Shown here: positions 1 through 8,728 of the stretch, one piece after another
Layout of the letters: each line of letters begins with the position of its first letter
How positions within the stretch are numbered: the first letter of the stretch is position 1
NCBI RefSeq assembly: GCF_000364225.2
Contig: NZ_AQFT02000001.1
Location: 6,283,851-6,347,850, forward strand
DNA length: 64,000 nucleotides
Direction: 5' to 3'
Source of the DNA: Eubacterium plexicaudatum ASF492
GTDB lineage: Bacteria > Bacillota > Clostridia > Lachnospirales > Lachnospiraceae
Made by a program: the position numbers and the translations under genes
Notes under the pieces: model-generated
Databases searched by the model: none
Told to the model about the DNA's origin: nothing
What the model saw: only the letters and a program-made list of their open reading frames with translations

Positions 1-465
1 ATTGATGGAAACAATAAGGACAGTATAGAAGATGTACCGCAATTTATAAGAAAACTGCAAGAAGGATATGATTTTGTACAAGGGTCAAGGTTTGTGAAAG
101 GTGGAAGGGCGATTCATACGCCGCTTATCCGGACGGTAGCAGTAAGGTGTATTCATGCACCAATCATATCATGGACGGCGCGGCAAAGATTTACAGATAC
201 AACGAACGCTTTCAGGGCGTATTCTGCGAGGTACCTGCAGGATGACAGAGTGCAGCCATTTCGGGATATTTTTATGACTTATGAGCTTTTGGCATATTTA
301 TCCGTCAGAGCTACACAGATAGGAATGAGAGCCTGTGAAATTCCTGTGACGAGAGCTTATCCGGGAAAGGGAAAGATACCTACAAAGATCAGTGCATGGA
401 AAGGGAACGGGAACTTGATGAAAATATTGTTAAAAAATGCGTCTGGTGAATATAATCCGTACTAG
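1..465 (+). CDS. Glycosyltransferase family 2, C-terminal part (cut by window start)
   Basis: The frame is open from base 1 and gives 154 residues. It starts inside the GT-A fold with I-D-G-N (the DXD-type region), followed by a V-Q-G-S-R-F segment typical of polyprenyl-phosphate-sugar synthases (DPM1-like), and ends at a TAG. The conserved block after it (T-D-T-T-N-A-F-R-A-Y) fits the D/N-x-F-R motif of that group. No C-terminal membrane segments are visible. The likely role is transfer of a sugar from a nucleotide donor during surface glycan assembly. The N-terminal half with the donor-binding site lies outside the window. The stop codon lies in the CTAG that flanks the adjacent palindromic element. 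Confidence 0.75.
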   Translation: MDGNNKDSIEDVPQFIRKLQEGYDFVQGSRFVKGGRAIHTPLIRTVAVRCIHAPIISWTARQRFTDTTNAFRAYSARYLQDDRVQPFRDIFMTYELLAYLSVRATQIGMRACEIPVTRAYPGKGKIPTKISAWKGNGNLMKILLKNASGEYNPY

Positions 466-626
466 TATAACCAAATTAAAATAAGCATACGTTTGACTGA
501 GAATAAATTTTCGAGAGTACATGGCAAAAACCGGAGGTGTACCGGGGTACATTGAGGATTTTTTCCATGTGTTATCGGAAATTTAGGCCAGCCAAACGTG
601 TGTTTATTTTAATTGGGTTATACTAG
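462..626. mobile_element. MITE-like 157-bp palindromic element with CTAG flanks
   Basis: Bases 466-622 form an almost complete imperfect palindrome. The left end TATAACCAAATTAAAATAA matches the inverted right end TATAACCCAATTAAAATAA, and similarity continues inward to a TGTACC-GG-GGTACA centre. The element is flanked by CTAG at 462-465 and 623-626, which could be a 4-bp target duplication, although CTAG is itself palindromic. There is no coding capacity. It sits just after a glycosyltransferase stop and could fold into a long hairpin in RNA. It may be a non-autonomous element or a bidirectional terminator-like structure. Confidence 0.55.
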
Positions 627-654
627 TGTACTATTTCATAGATACTCAAACACT

Positions 655-748
655 AAGTACCAGATATTTGCGCCAGTGTCGCGTTGGCTTTAATCGACAA
701 TGCCACTGCGTCGCCTTATTCAGCCGCCTTGCCCTGACGCAAGTACTT
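655..748. repeat. Imperfect inverted repeat beyond the rpn gene
   Basis: AAGTAC and TTGCGCCAG at 655-676 pair with CTGACGCAA and GTACTT at 734-748, enclosing a GC-richer loop with further short complementary blocks. It lies directly downstream of the minus-strand nuclease gene, where it could act as a 3' hairpin. There is no adjacent T-run on the minus strand, so a classical terminator is not supported. Confidence 0.35.
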
Positions 749-1671
749 TATATACCAAATTCATTAAACAATTTCTCACGGAAGTCGGTGTCATTGGAAG
801 AACGTGCAAGGTCATCAAAGCGATTATTTTGAATCAGCAAATTGTTAAGAGTACATATGCGTTCGATACCACGTTGCATGCCACATTCGATACCACGCTG
901 CATGCCACATTCGATACCACGTTCGATACCACGCTGCATGCCGCGTTTTTCTCCACGTTCTTCGCCTCTTTGTTCGGCTTCAAACAGAAGCTGGTTATGG
1001 TCGCGAATGGCTTTTTCACGTGCTTCGTATTCCAGTTGTTTTTGTTTGTCCTGACTGATAATTTGAAGCTGGTTATATGCGCTTTTGATGTAAGGATCTT
1101 TTTCTGCGATCATAGCAAAGTCCTCTCTTTCTTCTGCATTAATGAATTTTGCCCATAATTCGAGACTGCTGCAGTTATCTTTCCATTCTTTGGGAAGCTT
1201 TGGCAGTTCTATTACATGAAATTCCATTTTATCCGTATAAATGAAATGTCTTGTATCCTCTAAGATATGGAAGCGTGAATAAAATTCGGACTGATTTTCG
1301 AAAAGGATAAAATCAAGAATGCTGATGCTGACGCATTTTTTCAGTACATCATATTTTTGCCCTTTTTCGATTTGTTCGGTGTACATTTTTGAAATATAGA
1401 ATAAGGCACGGTCAGCCCAGATCTTCAATTCCGAAAGCTGAATCTCCGTATCAATTTGTGTATCATCATTTAAAAGTATTCTTACGTCCAAAATGCCAAG
1501 TTTATCGTCAGCATGTGTTTTTCTCAAATGCGAATTCATGATATGGGATTCTATAATATGCTCCGGATTCAGATCAAGCACGGCAGATAAAAATCCAACA
1601 CGGGCTTTTTCGTCTTCCATAATTTCCTTGAAAGCAAAATCAATTTTAGGTTTCATTAAAAAATCACTCAT
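748..1671 (-). CDS. Rpn family recombination-promoting nuclease / PD-(D/E)XK transposase-like protein
   Basis: 307 residues. The N-terminus (M-K-P-K-I-D-F-A-F-K) and a PD-(D/E)XK-like core with G-I-L-D-V-R at about residues 59-64 and D-T-E-I-Q at about 73-77 match the Rpn/PDDEXK_2 family, which are DNA endonucleases linked to RecA-independent recombination. The middle is helical. Residues about 245-280 are a run of R-G-I-E/R-G-M-Q repeats, a variable tail common in this family. A good ribosome site (GGAGGTT in the minus orientation) lies just upstream at about 1675-1681. The gene stands alone, facing away from the glycan locus. A candidate promoter for it lies in the invertible-looking spacer upstream. 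Confidence 0.85.
   Translation of the reverse strand: MSDFLMKPKIDFAFKEIMEDEKARVGFLSAVLDLNPEHIIESHIMNSHLRKTHADDKLGILDVRILLNDDTQIDTEIQLSELKIWADRALFYISKMYTEQIEKGQKYDVLKKCVSISILDFILFENQSEFYSRFHILEDTRHFIYTDKMEFHVIELPKLPKEWKDNCSSLELWAKFINAEEREDFAMIAEKDPYIKSAYNQLQIISQDKQKQLEYEAREKAIRDHNQLLFEAEQRGEERGEKRGMQRGIERGIECGMQRGIECGMQRGIERICTLNNLLIQNNRFDDLARSSNDTDFREKLFNEFGI
861..945 (-). repeat. Tandem 24-bp coding repeat in the Rpn tail
   Basis: Units of about 24 bp (CGATACCACG followed by a TGCATGCCACATT-like half) occur about three times, with one half unit of 12 bp. Each encodes an R-G-I-E/R-G-M-Q-type octapeptide. The phase is a multiple of 3, so copy-number change by slippage would lengthen or shorten the protein tail without breaking the frame. 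Confidence 0.7.
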
Positions 1672-2186
1672 AGAACCTCCGGGTTATCTGTATATGTTGA
1701 AAAAGTGTTGGGTTTCATGAAACGGATTATTTCTTTATATTATAGCAAAATGTAAGAAAATAGCAAGAAATTGTTTGGAACCGTGTGTTTGTACATTCTG
1801 AGATTAATTCTGTATATTAACATTTTCTAATAAAATGTTATCTTTAAGTATTCTATAACAATTTTTAATTTTTTGCAATACAAATCAAAAATATGGAACT
1901 ATTTACCTGTTCTATTTATGTATCTGTTTGAAAATCTGTTAAAATTACACAACAAAACGGGCTGTTAAAGAAACGGAAGATTTTTAAAACTATAATTAAC
2001 GTTTACAACGCATTTTGTTTTTTCTAATAATTTCTTTCCTTAGGATATCAGATTTCCTTCATTTTATGTGGTTTTCACAGGATACAACTACAGTCGAAAA
2101 ACATAACATTTTATTAGAAAATGTTATGTATGATTTATGATAGCTCCATTGTTTATTTTTAAACGCACGGAACAGGGGGACAAATT
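1672..2186. other. 515-bp AT-rich spacer with a 24-bp inverted repeat pair (candidate invertible promoter segment)
   Basis: A perfect 24-bp inverted repeat lies at 1818-1841 and 2103-2126. Each copy is itself a dyad: arms TAACATTTT and AAAATGTTA around an asymmetric 5-nt spacer (CTAAT on the left, ATTAG on the right). The right copy has 12-bp arms (ACATAACATTTT). Two dyad sites with an asymmetric spacer in opposite orientation are what a tyrosine-recombinase inversion site looks like. The segment between them (about 260 bp) has no gene. The alternative is twin operators for the XRE regulator that follows. No recombinase gene is in the window. Confidence 0.55.
1850..1878 (-). promoter_or_regulatory. 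Candidate sigma-70-type promoter inside the inverted-repeat segment, facing rpn
   Basis: On the minus strand TTGCAA (1878-1873) is followed after 17 bp by TAGAAT (1855-1850). In the sequenced orientation it points towards the Rpn gene. If the segment between the 24-bp repeats were inverted it would point into the XRE regulator and glycan operon. AT-rich DNA gives such matches by chance, so this is moderate evidence. Confidence 0.4.
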
Positions 2187-2531
2187 ATGCAGGAATTGGA
2201 TTATGCAAAAATAGGCATGCGGATTCGTCAGTTACGAAAGGCAAGGGGCTGGTCACAGGAGGAACTTGCTAAGAAAAGCGGAATCAGTATGTCTTTCTTA
2301 GGGCATATTGAACGCGGCACCAGAATTATGAGTATGGAAACATTTGCCAGTCTTTGCAGCGTATTAGATGCAAATGCGGACGGGCTGCTCTGGGGTGTAG
2401 CGTATCCGTCAGGGGCGCTGGAAGATGTGTGGGCTGCTGCGGATAAGAATGAAAAGCAATGTCAATCGGACGGATATGCGATGTATGTACGAATTATGAA
2501 GTCTGTTGCGGAGATTGTAAATGAAGCGTAG
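2187..2531 (+). CDS. XRE family (Cro/CI-type) transcriptional regulator
   Basis: 114 residues. The N-terminal helix-turn-helix (about residues 8-62) contains I-R-Q-L-R-K-A-R-G-W-S-Q-E-E-L-A and S-M-S-F-L-G-H-I-E-R-G, the recognition helix pattern of HTH_3 proteins. The C-terminal half is helical without a known ligand domain. The start is supported by AGGGGGA 7-8 bases upstream. It overlaps the following GT4 gene by 11 bp, so it is probably the first gene of the glycan operon and its regulator. The dyads at 1818 and 2103 are possible binding sites. This is inference; no target is proven. Confidence 0.85.
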   Translation: MQELDYAKIGMRIRQLRKARGWSQEELAKKSGISMSFLGHIERGTRIMSMETFASLCSVLDANADGLLWGVAYPSGALEDVWAAADKNEKQCQSDGYAMYVRIMKSVAEIVNEA

Positions 2532-3705
2532 GGTGCTGCTGCTGGCCTCCGTTGCGTCTATGATTGATCAGTTCAATATGCAGAATATTTGCTTGCTGCA
2601 GGAAATGGGATATCAGGTGCATGTGGCATGTAATTTCAGACAGGGCAATACATGTGACGGCGTACGACTCAAGAAGCTGTATAGGAAATTGAAGCATATG
2701 CATGTCATATGGCATCAGTGGGATTGTCCGAGAAAAGTTTTTCCCGTTCGGTCGTGCCTGCATGCATATCGGCAGCTTTGGCGGCTGACCGACAGGTATG
2801 GTTTTGCCTGGGTGCATTGTCAGTCTCCGATTGGAGGTGCGTTGGCCAGGTGTGTGGCGCACAAACGGGGCATACGGGTTATCTATACGGCGCACGGGTT
2901 TCATTTTTACCATGGGGCACCGTTGAAAAATTGGCTGTGCTATTATCCGGTAGAAAAACTACTGGCGCATTGGACGGATGTGCTGGTTACGATTAATCGG
3001 GAAGACTATTTTTTTGCCAGGTGCAGACTGTCTGCAGGCAGAGTTGTATATATCCCCGGAATTGGTATTGATATAAAAAAATTTGCATGTATGGAAAAAT
3101 CGCCGGAAACAGACAGAGAAGCCGTATGCAGAGCATATGGTATTCCAAAAGAGGCGTTTTTACTGCTGTCAGTAGGGGAACTGAGCAGACGAAAAAACCA
3201 TAAAGACGTTATAACAGCTCTGGCAAGGATGCGGAGACGGGATATGCATTACCTGATCGGCGGACAGGGAGAACAGAGAGAAGCTTTGCATGCCTATGCG
3301 AAGAAACTTGGTTTGGATGCGTATGTGCACTTTCTTGGTTTTCAGGAAAATGTAGGCAGGCTGTATCGTGCGGCAGACATATTTGTCTTTCCGTCCGAAC
3401 AAGAAGGCATGCCGGTTGCACTGATGGAGGCAATGGCAGCCGGACTGGCATGTGTTGTGTCTGATATACGTGGAAACAGAGAACTGATAACAGGGACGCA
3501 CAGGCTCAACAGCGGAGTATATATCTGCTGCGGAGGTATGCGGTATCAGTCGGGCGTCATCGCGCAGCTTCAGGAAGCATTGGAAACTATGCGGACAGAT
3601 CACGGTTTTTGTGAACGGTGTGGAAGATATAACAGAAGGAGAGTTCTTCCTTACAGCCAGGAAGCGGTCGGTATGCGTATGAGGGCAATTTATAATGTAT
3701 GCTGA
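2521..3705 (+). CDS. GT4 family glycosyltransferase (GT-B fold)
   Basis: 394 residues. The N-terminal Rossmann domain has the Y-T-A-H-G-F-H-F motif at about residues 120-127, typical of EpsD/CapM-like enzymes. The C-terminal glycos_transf_1 domain carries S-V-G-E-L-S-R-R-K-N-H at about 220 and F-P-S-E-Q-E-G-M-P-V-A-L-M-E-A-M-A at about 290-306, which includes the E-x7-E nucleotide-sugar-binding motif. It probably adds a sugar to a lipid-linked repeat unit on the cytoplasmic face. It is translationally coupled to the XRE regulator and followed after 51 bp by a multidomain glycosyltransferase. Confidence 0.88.
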   Translation: MKRRVLLLASVASMIDQFNMQNICLLQEMGYQVHVACNFRQGNTCDGVRLKKLYRKLKHMHVIWHQWDCPRKVFPVRSCLHAYRQLWRLTDRYGFAWVHCQSPIGGALARCVAHKRGIRVIYTAHGFHFYHGAPLKNWLCYYPVEKLLAHWTDVLVTINREDYFFARCRLSAGRVVYIPGIGIDIKKFACMEKSPETDREAVCRAYGIPKEAFLLLSVGELSRRKNHKDVITALARMRRRDMHYLIGGQGEQREALHAYAKKLGLDAYVHFLGFQENVGRLYRAADIFVFPSEQEGMPVALMEAMAAGLACVVSDIRGNRELITGTHRLNSGVYICCGGMRYQSGVIAQLQEALETMRTDHGFCERCGRYNRRRVLPYSQEAVGMRMRAIYNVC

Positions 3706-3756
3706 TACTGACAGCGGAGATCCTTTATGAATGCATATGGCAAATGAGGGGAAATT

Positions 3757-6413
3757 ATGCCGAAAGTTACAGTTATTATGCCTGTTTTTAACACAGGCAG
3801 ATCATATCTTAAGGCGGCGGTTGATTCCGTGAAGCGCCAAACTTATCAGGATTGGGAGTTGGTTTTGTATGATGATGGGTCGGATCCGGATTATCTGCCC
3901 GCTATTCGCCAGGTAACAGATGGGGATGCGAGAATTCATGTCATGTATCATACAAAAAATCACGGGGCCGGTTATGCAAGAAATGCCTGCATTCGTGCGT
4001 CTGCGGGAAAGTATGTTGCGCTTATGGATGCAGATGATATTTCCGCTCCGGACCGGCTGCAGGAGCAGGTGGATTTTTTAGACATGCATCCGGAATATGC
4101 GTTTGTCGGCAGCAACGCATGGATGATAGATGATTATGGAATATGGGGCAGGCGGATTTTGGAAAAGGAACCCGGAAAATCATCCTTTTTAAAAACGCTT
4201 CCTTTCATTCATCCGTCGGTAATGGTGCGCAGGGATGTATGGAATGCCGTACAGGGGTATTCCGAAAAAAAACGGGATTACCGGGTGGAGGATTATGAGT
4301 GGATGATGCGGCTGTATGCGGCCGGATATCGTGGCTATAACATACAAAAAATGCTGTTTTACTATAGAGAGGACAGTCGTTCTTATAAAAAGCGCAAATA
4401 CCGTTACCGGATTGATGAATGCAGGATGCGGTATGTTGGATTTCGAAATCTTGGCATTTTGCAAGGACATATACACTATGTTTTAAAACCATTAGCAACA
4501 GGTCTTGTTCCGGCCGGGGTCATGCAGCGAATCAAACGGATACGATATCATGTCGGAACGGATTTTGCAGGAAGCGCAGACATTCCAACATCAGGTGATA
4601 TCAAGATTTTTGTGTCCCATACGTCAGGAAGCAGTAACGTTCGTGTGCGTGCGCCCATGTTCTGTCATGTGATGGCGGGAAGTGATTTTCAGCATGGGGA
4701 GATTCCAAAAGATATGCTCGCGGACAATACCGGAGATCATATTTCCAATCGGAACCGTTTTTACTGTGAACTGACGACACAGTACTGGGCCTGGAAAAAT
4801 ATGGATGCGGATTATTATGGGTTTTGCCATTACCGTCGTTATTTTTCATTTGCACCCGTCCGGTATGCGGAGGATGATTGCGGCTGTCTGGTTTATCCTT
4901 ATTTGGATAAAAAATATGGAAAAAATTATATCCGGGTGAAAAGGAAGTGTATCAGAAAATTACGCGGTATGATTGTCTGATTGCAAAAGGGCTCCCAACC
5001 GGAATGCTTGGCGCTAAAAATGTGTATCAGCACTATTCGAAAGCGCCCGGTTTGGAAAAAAGAGATCTGGATTTGTTTTTGCATATTGTCTGCAAAAGAT
5101 ATCCACAACTGCGAAGTGTTGTCAGGTCTTATATAAACGGAAATCTGTTTTATCCCTGTAATATGTTTATTATGAAAAAAGAGTTGTTCAGGGAATATGC
5201 ACAGATGCTGTTTTCCGTATTGGAAGAGTTCCAACATGATTGGGATATGGCAGGGTATTCCGGAGAGGGACAGCGTACGCCCGGGCATTTGGGTGAACGG
5301 TTTGCCGGAATTTATTATGAGTATCTCAAACAGCAGGGGTATCATATCGGGGAGCTGCAAATGGCATTGTTAGAGCATACACAAAAGAACATATGTGCTC
5401 AGCCGCTGCCGCAGGAAATACCGATTGTGCTTTCTGCTGACAACAGTTATATGCCGGTTTTATTTATCTGTTTAAAATCATTAACAGAGCACTGCAGCAA
5501 GGAGAGAAACTATCATATCTATATTTTCCACACAGATATTGATGTGGAAAACAGGCAGGTTTTTCAAAGCAAACTGGCCTGTCAAAATATAGTTATAGAT
5601 TTTGTAGATGTCTCTGCCCGTATGACAGGGTATGATTTAAAGGCAAAGGGGCATATTTCCGGTGCGACATTTTATCGGTTTTTGATTTTGGATATGTTTC
5701 GGGAGTGCCGGAAGGTCATTTATCTGGATGCGGATGTGATTGTATGTAAAGATCTGGCGCTTTTATATGATTTGCCGTTAGAGGATGCGCTTTTAGCGGC
5801 GGCAGTGGATGCGGATTTTATCGGTCAGTATCATGGAGCAAATCCGGATACGAGACGTTACTGCCAGGAAACGCTGCGGTTAAAAAATCCGGACAGTTAT
5901 GTACAGGCGGGCGTACTGGTGCTTCAGGTAAAGGAATTAAATAAAAAGACAAGTGCAGAAAAATTATTGGCTATGGCCCGGAAAGGGGACTACCGGTATT
6001 CGGATCAGGATATTTTAAATATCGTGTGCGAGGGAAAGATAAAAATATTGGATCTTGCATGGAATGTATGCACAGACAGCAAGGGTGGGAGGTATCCGGT
6101 TATTCGTCAGGCTCCGGCCGGTATATTGGAGGCATATGAACGGGCAAGAAAGCGGCCCTGTATCCTTCATTATGCAGGAGATGGGAAACCGTGGAACGAT
6201 CCACGGATGGATTTTGCAAATGAGTTCTGGAGAGTTGCCAGGAATACGCCATATTATGAAACGTTGCTGTATCAAATGCAGCAAAAACAACATGCACAAA
6301 CAGGTTTTGGAAAAAAGGCCGTACAAAGGGTGAAGCAAATATTAAAAAGCTTCCTGCCGCAGGGCAGCCGGGTAAGGAGGATGGCCGTTCGGTTATACTG
6401 GAAATTAAAATGA
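3757..6413 (+). pseudogene. GT2-DUF4422-GT8 multidomain glycosyltransferase, split by a frameshift in an A6 run
   Basis: The first frame (3757-4980) encodes a GT2 domain (V-T-V-I-M-P-V-F-N, D-D-G-S, M-D-A-D-D) and then the first half of DUF4422 (I-F-V-S-H, Y-W-A-W-K-N, F-C-H-Y-R-R-Y-F). The rest of DUF4422 (R-Y-D-C-L-I to the H-D-W-D-M block) and a complete GT8 domain (I-V-L-S-A-D-N, Y-L-D-A-D-V-I-V) continue in the frame ending at 6413. The frames meet at the A6 run 4920-4925; adding one A joins them into about 885 residues. GT8 enzymes use DXD-bound metal, seen here as D-A-D. Whether the shift is a consensus error or a real on/off slippage site cannot be told from the sequence. A start at GTG 4947 is not needed. 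Confidence 0.8.
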
Positions 6414-6530
6414 ATGTGGATTGTGTTTGCAGAGACAGAACAGGGAGGATGTATGAATAAGATGGCAGCAAGGCTTCAAGGGCTGTACAAGTACCGGGCT
6501 CTTGTCAGACAGCTTGTGTGCAAAGATATT

Positions 6531-8014
6531 AAATTAAACACTACTTTACAACTTTATAAATGATGCCCCTGTTTCTGAACCAGCCGTTTTAAGGCATTTA
6601 TTAAAGCATTTGATTTTATGCTGGTTTCGACTTTTTCTACGAAAATGGCATAAAATACCTGCTGGCGAATTTGTTCACTTAACGCAAACCGAAACTCCTG
6701 CACGCTTTCTGTCTGATATTTATAAAACGCCTTGTCCTGGTATGGCAGCAGTTTCATTGCACAGTATGAAATGTTAATCAGATTGACCAGCATTTCAATC
6801 CCTTTGCGGCTGCGGACCATGTAACTGCACAGTGACCAGAAAGTTTTCTGTTCGTAGTAACTAACCTCTATCGGCCATCGAAATGCATACAGCATCAGGG
6901 GAATAAACTGCATCCGGCTGCTCCCTGTCTGGTTTAGCGGGGATTTCTCCTGCCATGCGCAGAAGACCTGAAGCTGTTCCGGAAAAACTGTGCTGAAAAA
7001 CAAACGCCTGCTGCCTGCTGCTTTATCAGCGGATGTGACATATGCCAGGACTGTCCTTTTTCCAAAAATATTAGTAAGGACATGGCGCACGGCCATATAA
7101 TAATCACCGATTTTTTCATCAGACAGCGTAAAATCGTCCTGAATGGAAAGTTTTTTCCCATGCAGCGCAGGCCGCCCTCTTTTTCCAGTACGCTGCGGCG
7201 GCAGGTCATAAATGACAGAATCAGACCTTGCATTTCCGATAAGGTCAAGGTTCTCATATTCATCCACAATGGAAACAAGGTTCTTTTTTACATACCAGCT
7301 GTCACAAAGGATGATAACATTTTTTTTATTGCTGAATTCCGGCATCGCCTGACGGACCATGGATGCAGCAAGTTCCAGCTTTGACTCCTTTTTTTGCCAC
7401 ATACGGTATCCAAGCGGAACAGAAAGGTAATGGATCCTGTTTTTATTCCACACCGGGACGCAGAGCATTACGCTTACGAAACAATGTCCGTTCAGATAGT
7501 TTGAGCCATTATGCGCTGCATGGTCAAAAAGTTTTGAAACATCTTCAAATTTTTTTCCAAACTTCGGGGCCATTGTGTCATCAATGCACAGAAAAACAGG
7601 CTGTGAAGAAAGTTTTTCCGGTATGAGTTTTAAAGCCATGCCAGCAGTAACATTCATAAATCTGGAATAATCGGCCTTTGCATAAGAGCAGGCATAGTAA
7701 AATGCATTCAGGGATTTTTTTGTAATCCCTGATAAAAAATGTCTGTAAAGGGACCGGATGGAAACTGCTGACTCCATGGCAAGTATAGATAACACCAGCA
7801 GAAAAAGGGTTTCAATAGTCGGTGCGGAAAAAGTTTTAAAATAAATATAAAAATAACGGTACAGTCTACCAATTAGATTATTTTCGTTGTATAATAAGTC
7901 TGACGTACAAGGTCACTCTCTTTCGTATAGTTTTGTATGCAAACTTATTATACATGAGAAAGTACCTTGTGCGTTATTTTATTTTTTAAAAAGTTGTAAA
8001 GTGGTGTAAATTAA
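6531..8014. mobile_element. Insertion sequence (1470 bp) with 18-bp terminal repeats and 7-bp target duplication
   Basis: The element spans 6538-8007. The left end ACACTACTTTACAACTTT and inverted right end ACACCACTTTACAACTTT match at 17 of 18 bases. AAATTAA is duplicated at 6531-6537 and 8008-8014. It carries one transposase on the minus strand and a 200-bp right end with nested inverted repeats (GTATAATAAGT with ACTTATTATAC, about 7890-7960). The clean duplication and intact transposase point to recent insertion. Confidence 0.93.
6554..7795 (-). CDS. DDE transposase of the IS (IS4/IS701-like)
   Basis: 413 residues. A DDE-type core is suggested by C-I-D-D-T-M-A-P-K at about residues 70-78, V-I-I-L-C-D-S-W-Y-V-K at about 159-169 and a C-terminal R-W-P-I-E-V-S-Y-Y-E block at about 305-314 containing the presumed catalytic Glu and the Y-(2)-R/E-type signature. 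G-K-R-G-R-P at about 205 is a basic DNA-contact segment. The family is not certain: the D-D-T and R-W-x-I-E pattern fits IS701/IS4-type enzymes, but a 7-bp duplication is unusual for IS701. The coding frame fills most of the element. Confidence 0.88.
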   Translation of the reverse strand: MLSILAMESAVSIRSLYRHFLSGITKKSLNAFYYACSYAKADYSRFMNVTAGMALKLIPEKLSSQPVFLCIDDTMAPKFGKKFEDVSKLFDHAAHNGSNYLNGHCFVSVMLCVPVWNKNRIHYLSVPLGYRMWQKKESKLELAASMVRQAMPEFSNKKNVIILCDSWYVKKNLVSIVDEYENLDLIGNARSDSVIYDLPPQRTGKRGRPALHGKKLSIQDDFTLSDEKIGDYYMAVRHVLTNIFGKRTVLAYVTSADKAAGSRRLFFSTVFPEQLQVFCAWQEKSPLNQTGSSRMQFIPLMLYAFRWPIEVSYYEQKTFWSLCSYMVRSRKGIEMLVNLINISYCAMKLLPYQDKAFYKYQTESVQEFRFALSEQIRQQVFYAIFVEKVETSIKSNALINALKRLVQKQGHHL

Positions 8015-8728
8015 AGTACAGGAGAAGTTTTCTCGGATATTTGTGGAGCGTGCTCAATCCTATGATGATTATGGTCGTGATGTATCTGGTGTTTTCACAT
8101 ATGTTCCGGTTTAATGTGGAAAATTATCCGGCTTATCTCATTATTGGACAGACACTGTTTACCTTTATGACAGAAGCAACAAACCAGGCGATTTATTCCA
8201 TTACGGGAAATGGTGCATTGTTAAAAAAGGTGTATGTACCAAAATATATTTTTACGTTATCCAAGGTTACGAGTTCTTTGGTAAACCTGTTGTTTTCCAT
8301 GGGTGCAATGCTGCTTGTATTTATTTTTACAAAAGTAGAGTTTTCGATGTATATGCTGCTTGTACCTGTTGTGCTTGTGGAATTATATTTTTTTTGTGTA
8401 GGTTTAGGACTGTTTTTAGCGCAGGCTGCGGTGTTTTTTAGAGATATTCAATATATTTACAGTGTATTGACAACGGCATGGATGTATCTGACGCCATTGT
8501 TTTACCCGGTGGAGCAGCTTCCGGAGAGCATGCAAAAGGCAGTGGGGATTTTTAACCCGATGTATCATTATATTACACAGTTTCGTACGCTTGTTTTACA
8601 CCGGACGATGCCGGATGTGGAGACGCTTTTGTATGGCAGCGTGGCTGCCGCGTTATTTCTTGCGTTGGGGACATGGTCATTTTTAAAGAGTCAGGATAAG
8701 TTTATTCTCTATATATAAGGAGGACGTC

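Larger units (their letters stand above)
6453..8718 (+). pseudogene. wzm: ABC-2 type polysaccharide exporter permease, interrupted by an IS
   Basis: The first 28 codons (from ATG 6453, with GGGAGG upstream) end at 6537 and the remainder resumes at 8015. Removing the IS and one copy of the 7-bp target duplication gives exactly 789 bases, an intact 262-residue protein reading D-I-K-L-K-Y-R-R-S-F-L-G-Y-L-W-S across the join. About six membrane segments and the late T-P-L-F-Y-P-V motif are typical of Wzm/TagG permeases exporting glycan or teichoic acid. Its ATPase partner follows at 8729. As sequenced the transporter should be non-functional, but precise excision would restore it. Confidence 0.9.

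Noticed and set aside
861..945. Short regular repeats that could suggest a CRISPR array
   Set aside because: The units are directly tandem without spacers and are coding, in frame with the Rpn nuclease gene.
748..1158. Plus-strand open frames overlapping the Rpn gene
   Set aside because: They mirror the repeat-containing minus-strand gene, lack ribosome sites and have no recognisable protein content.
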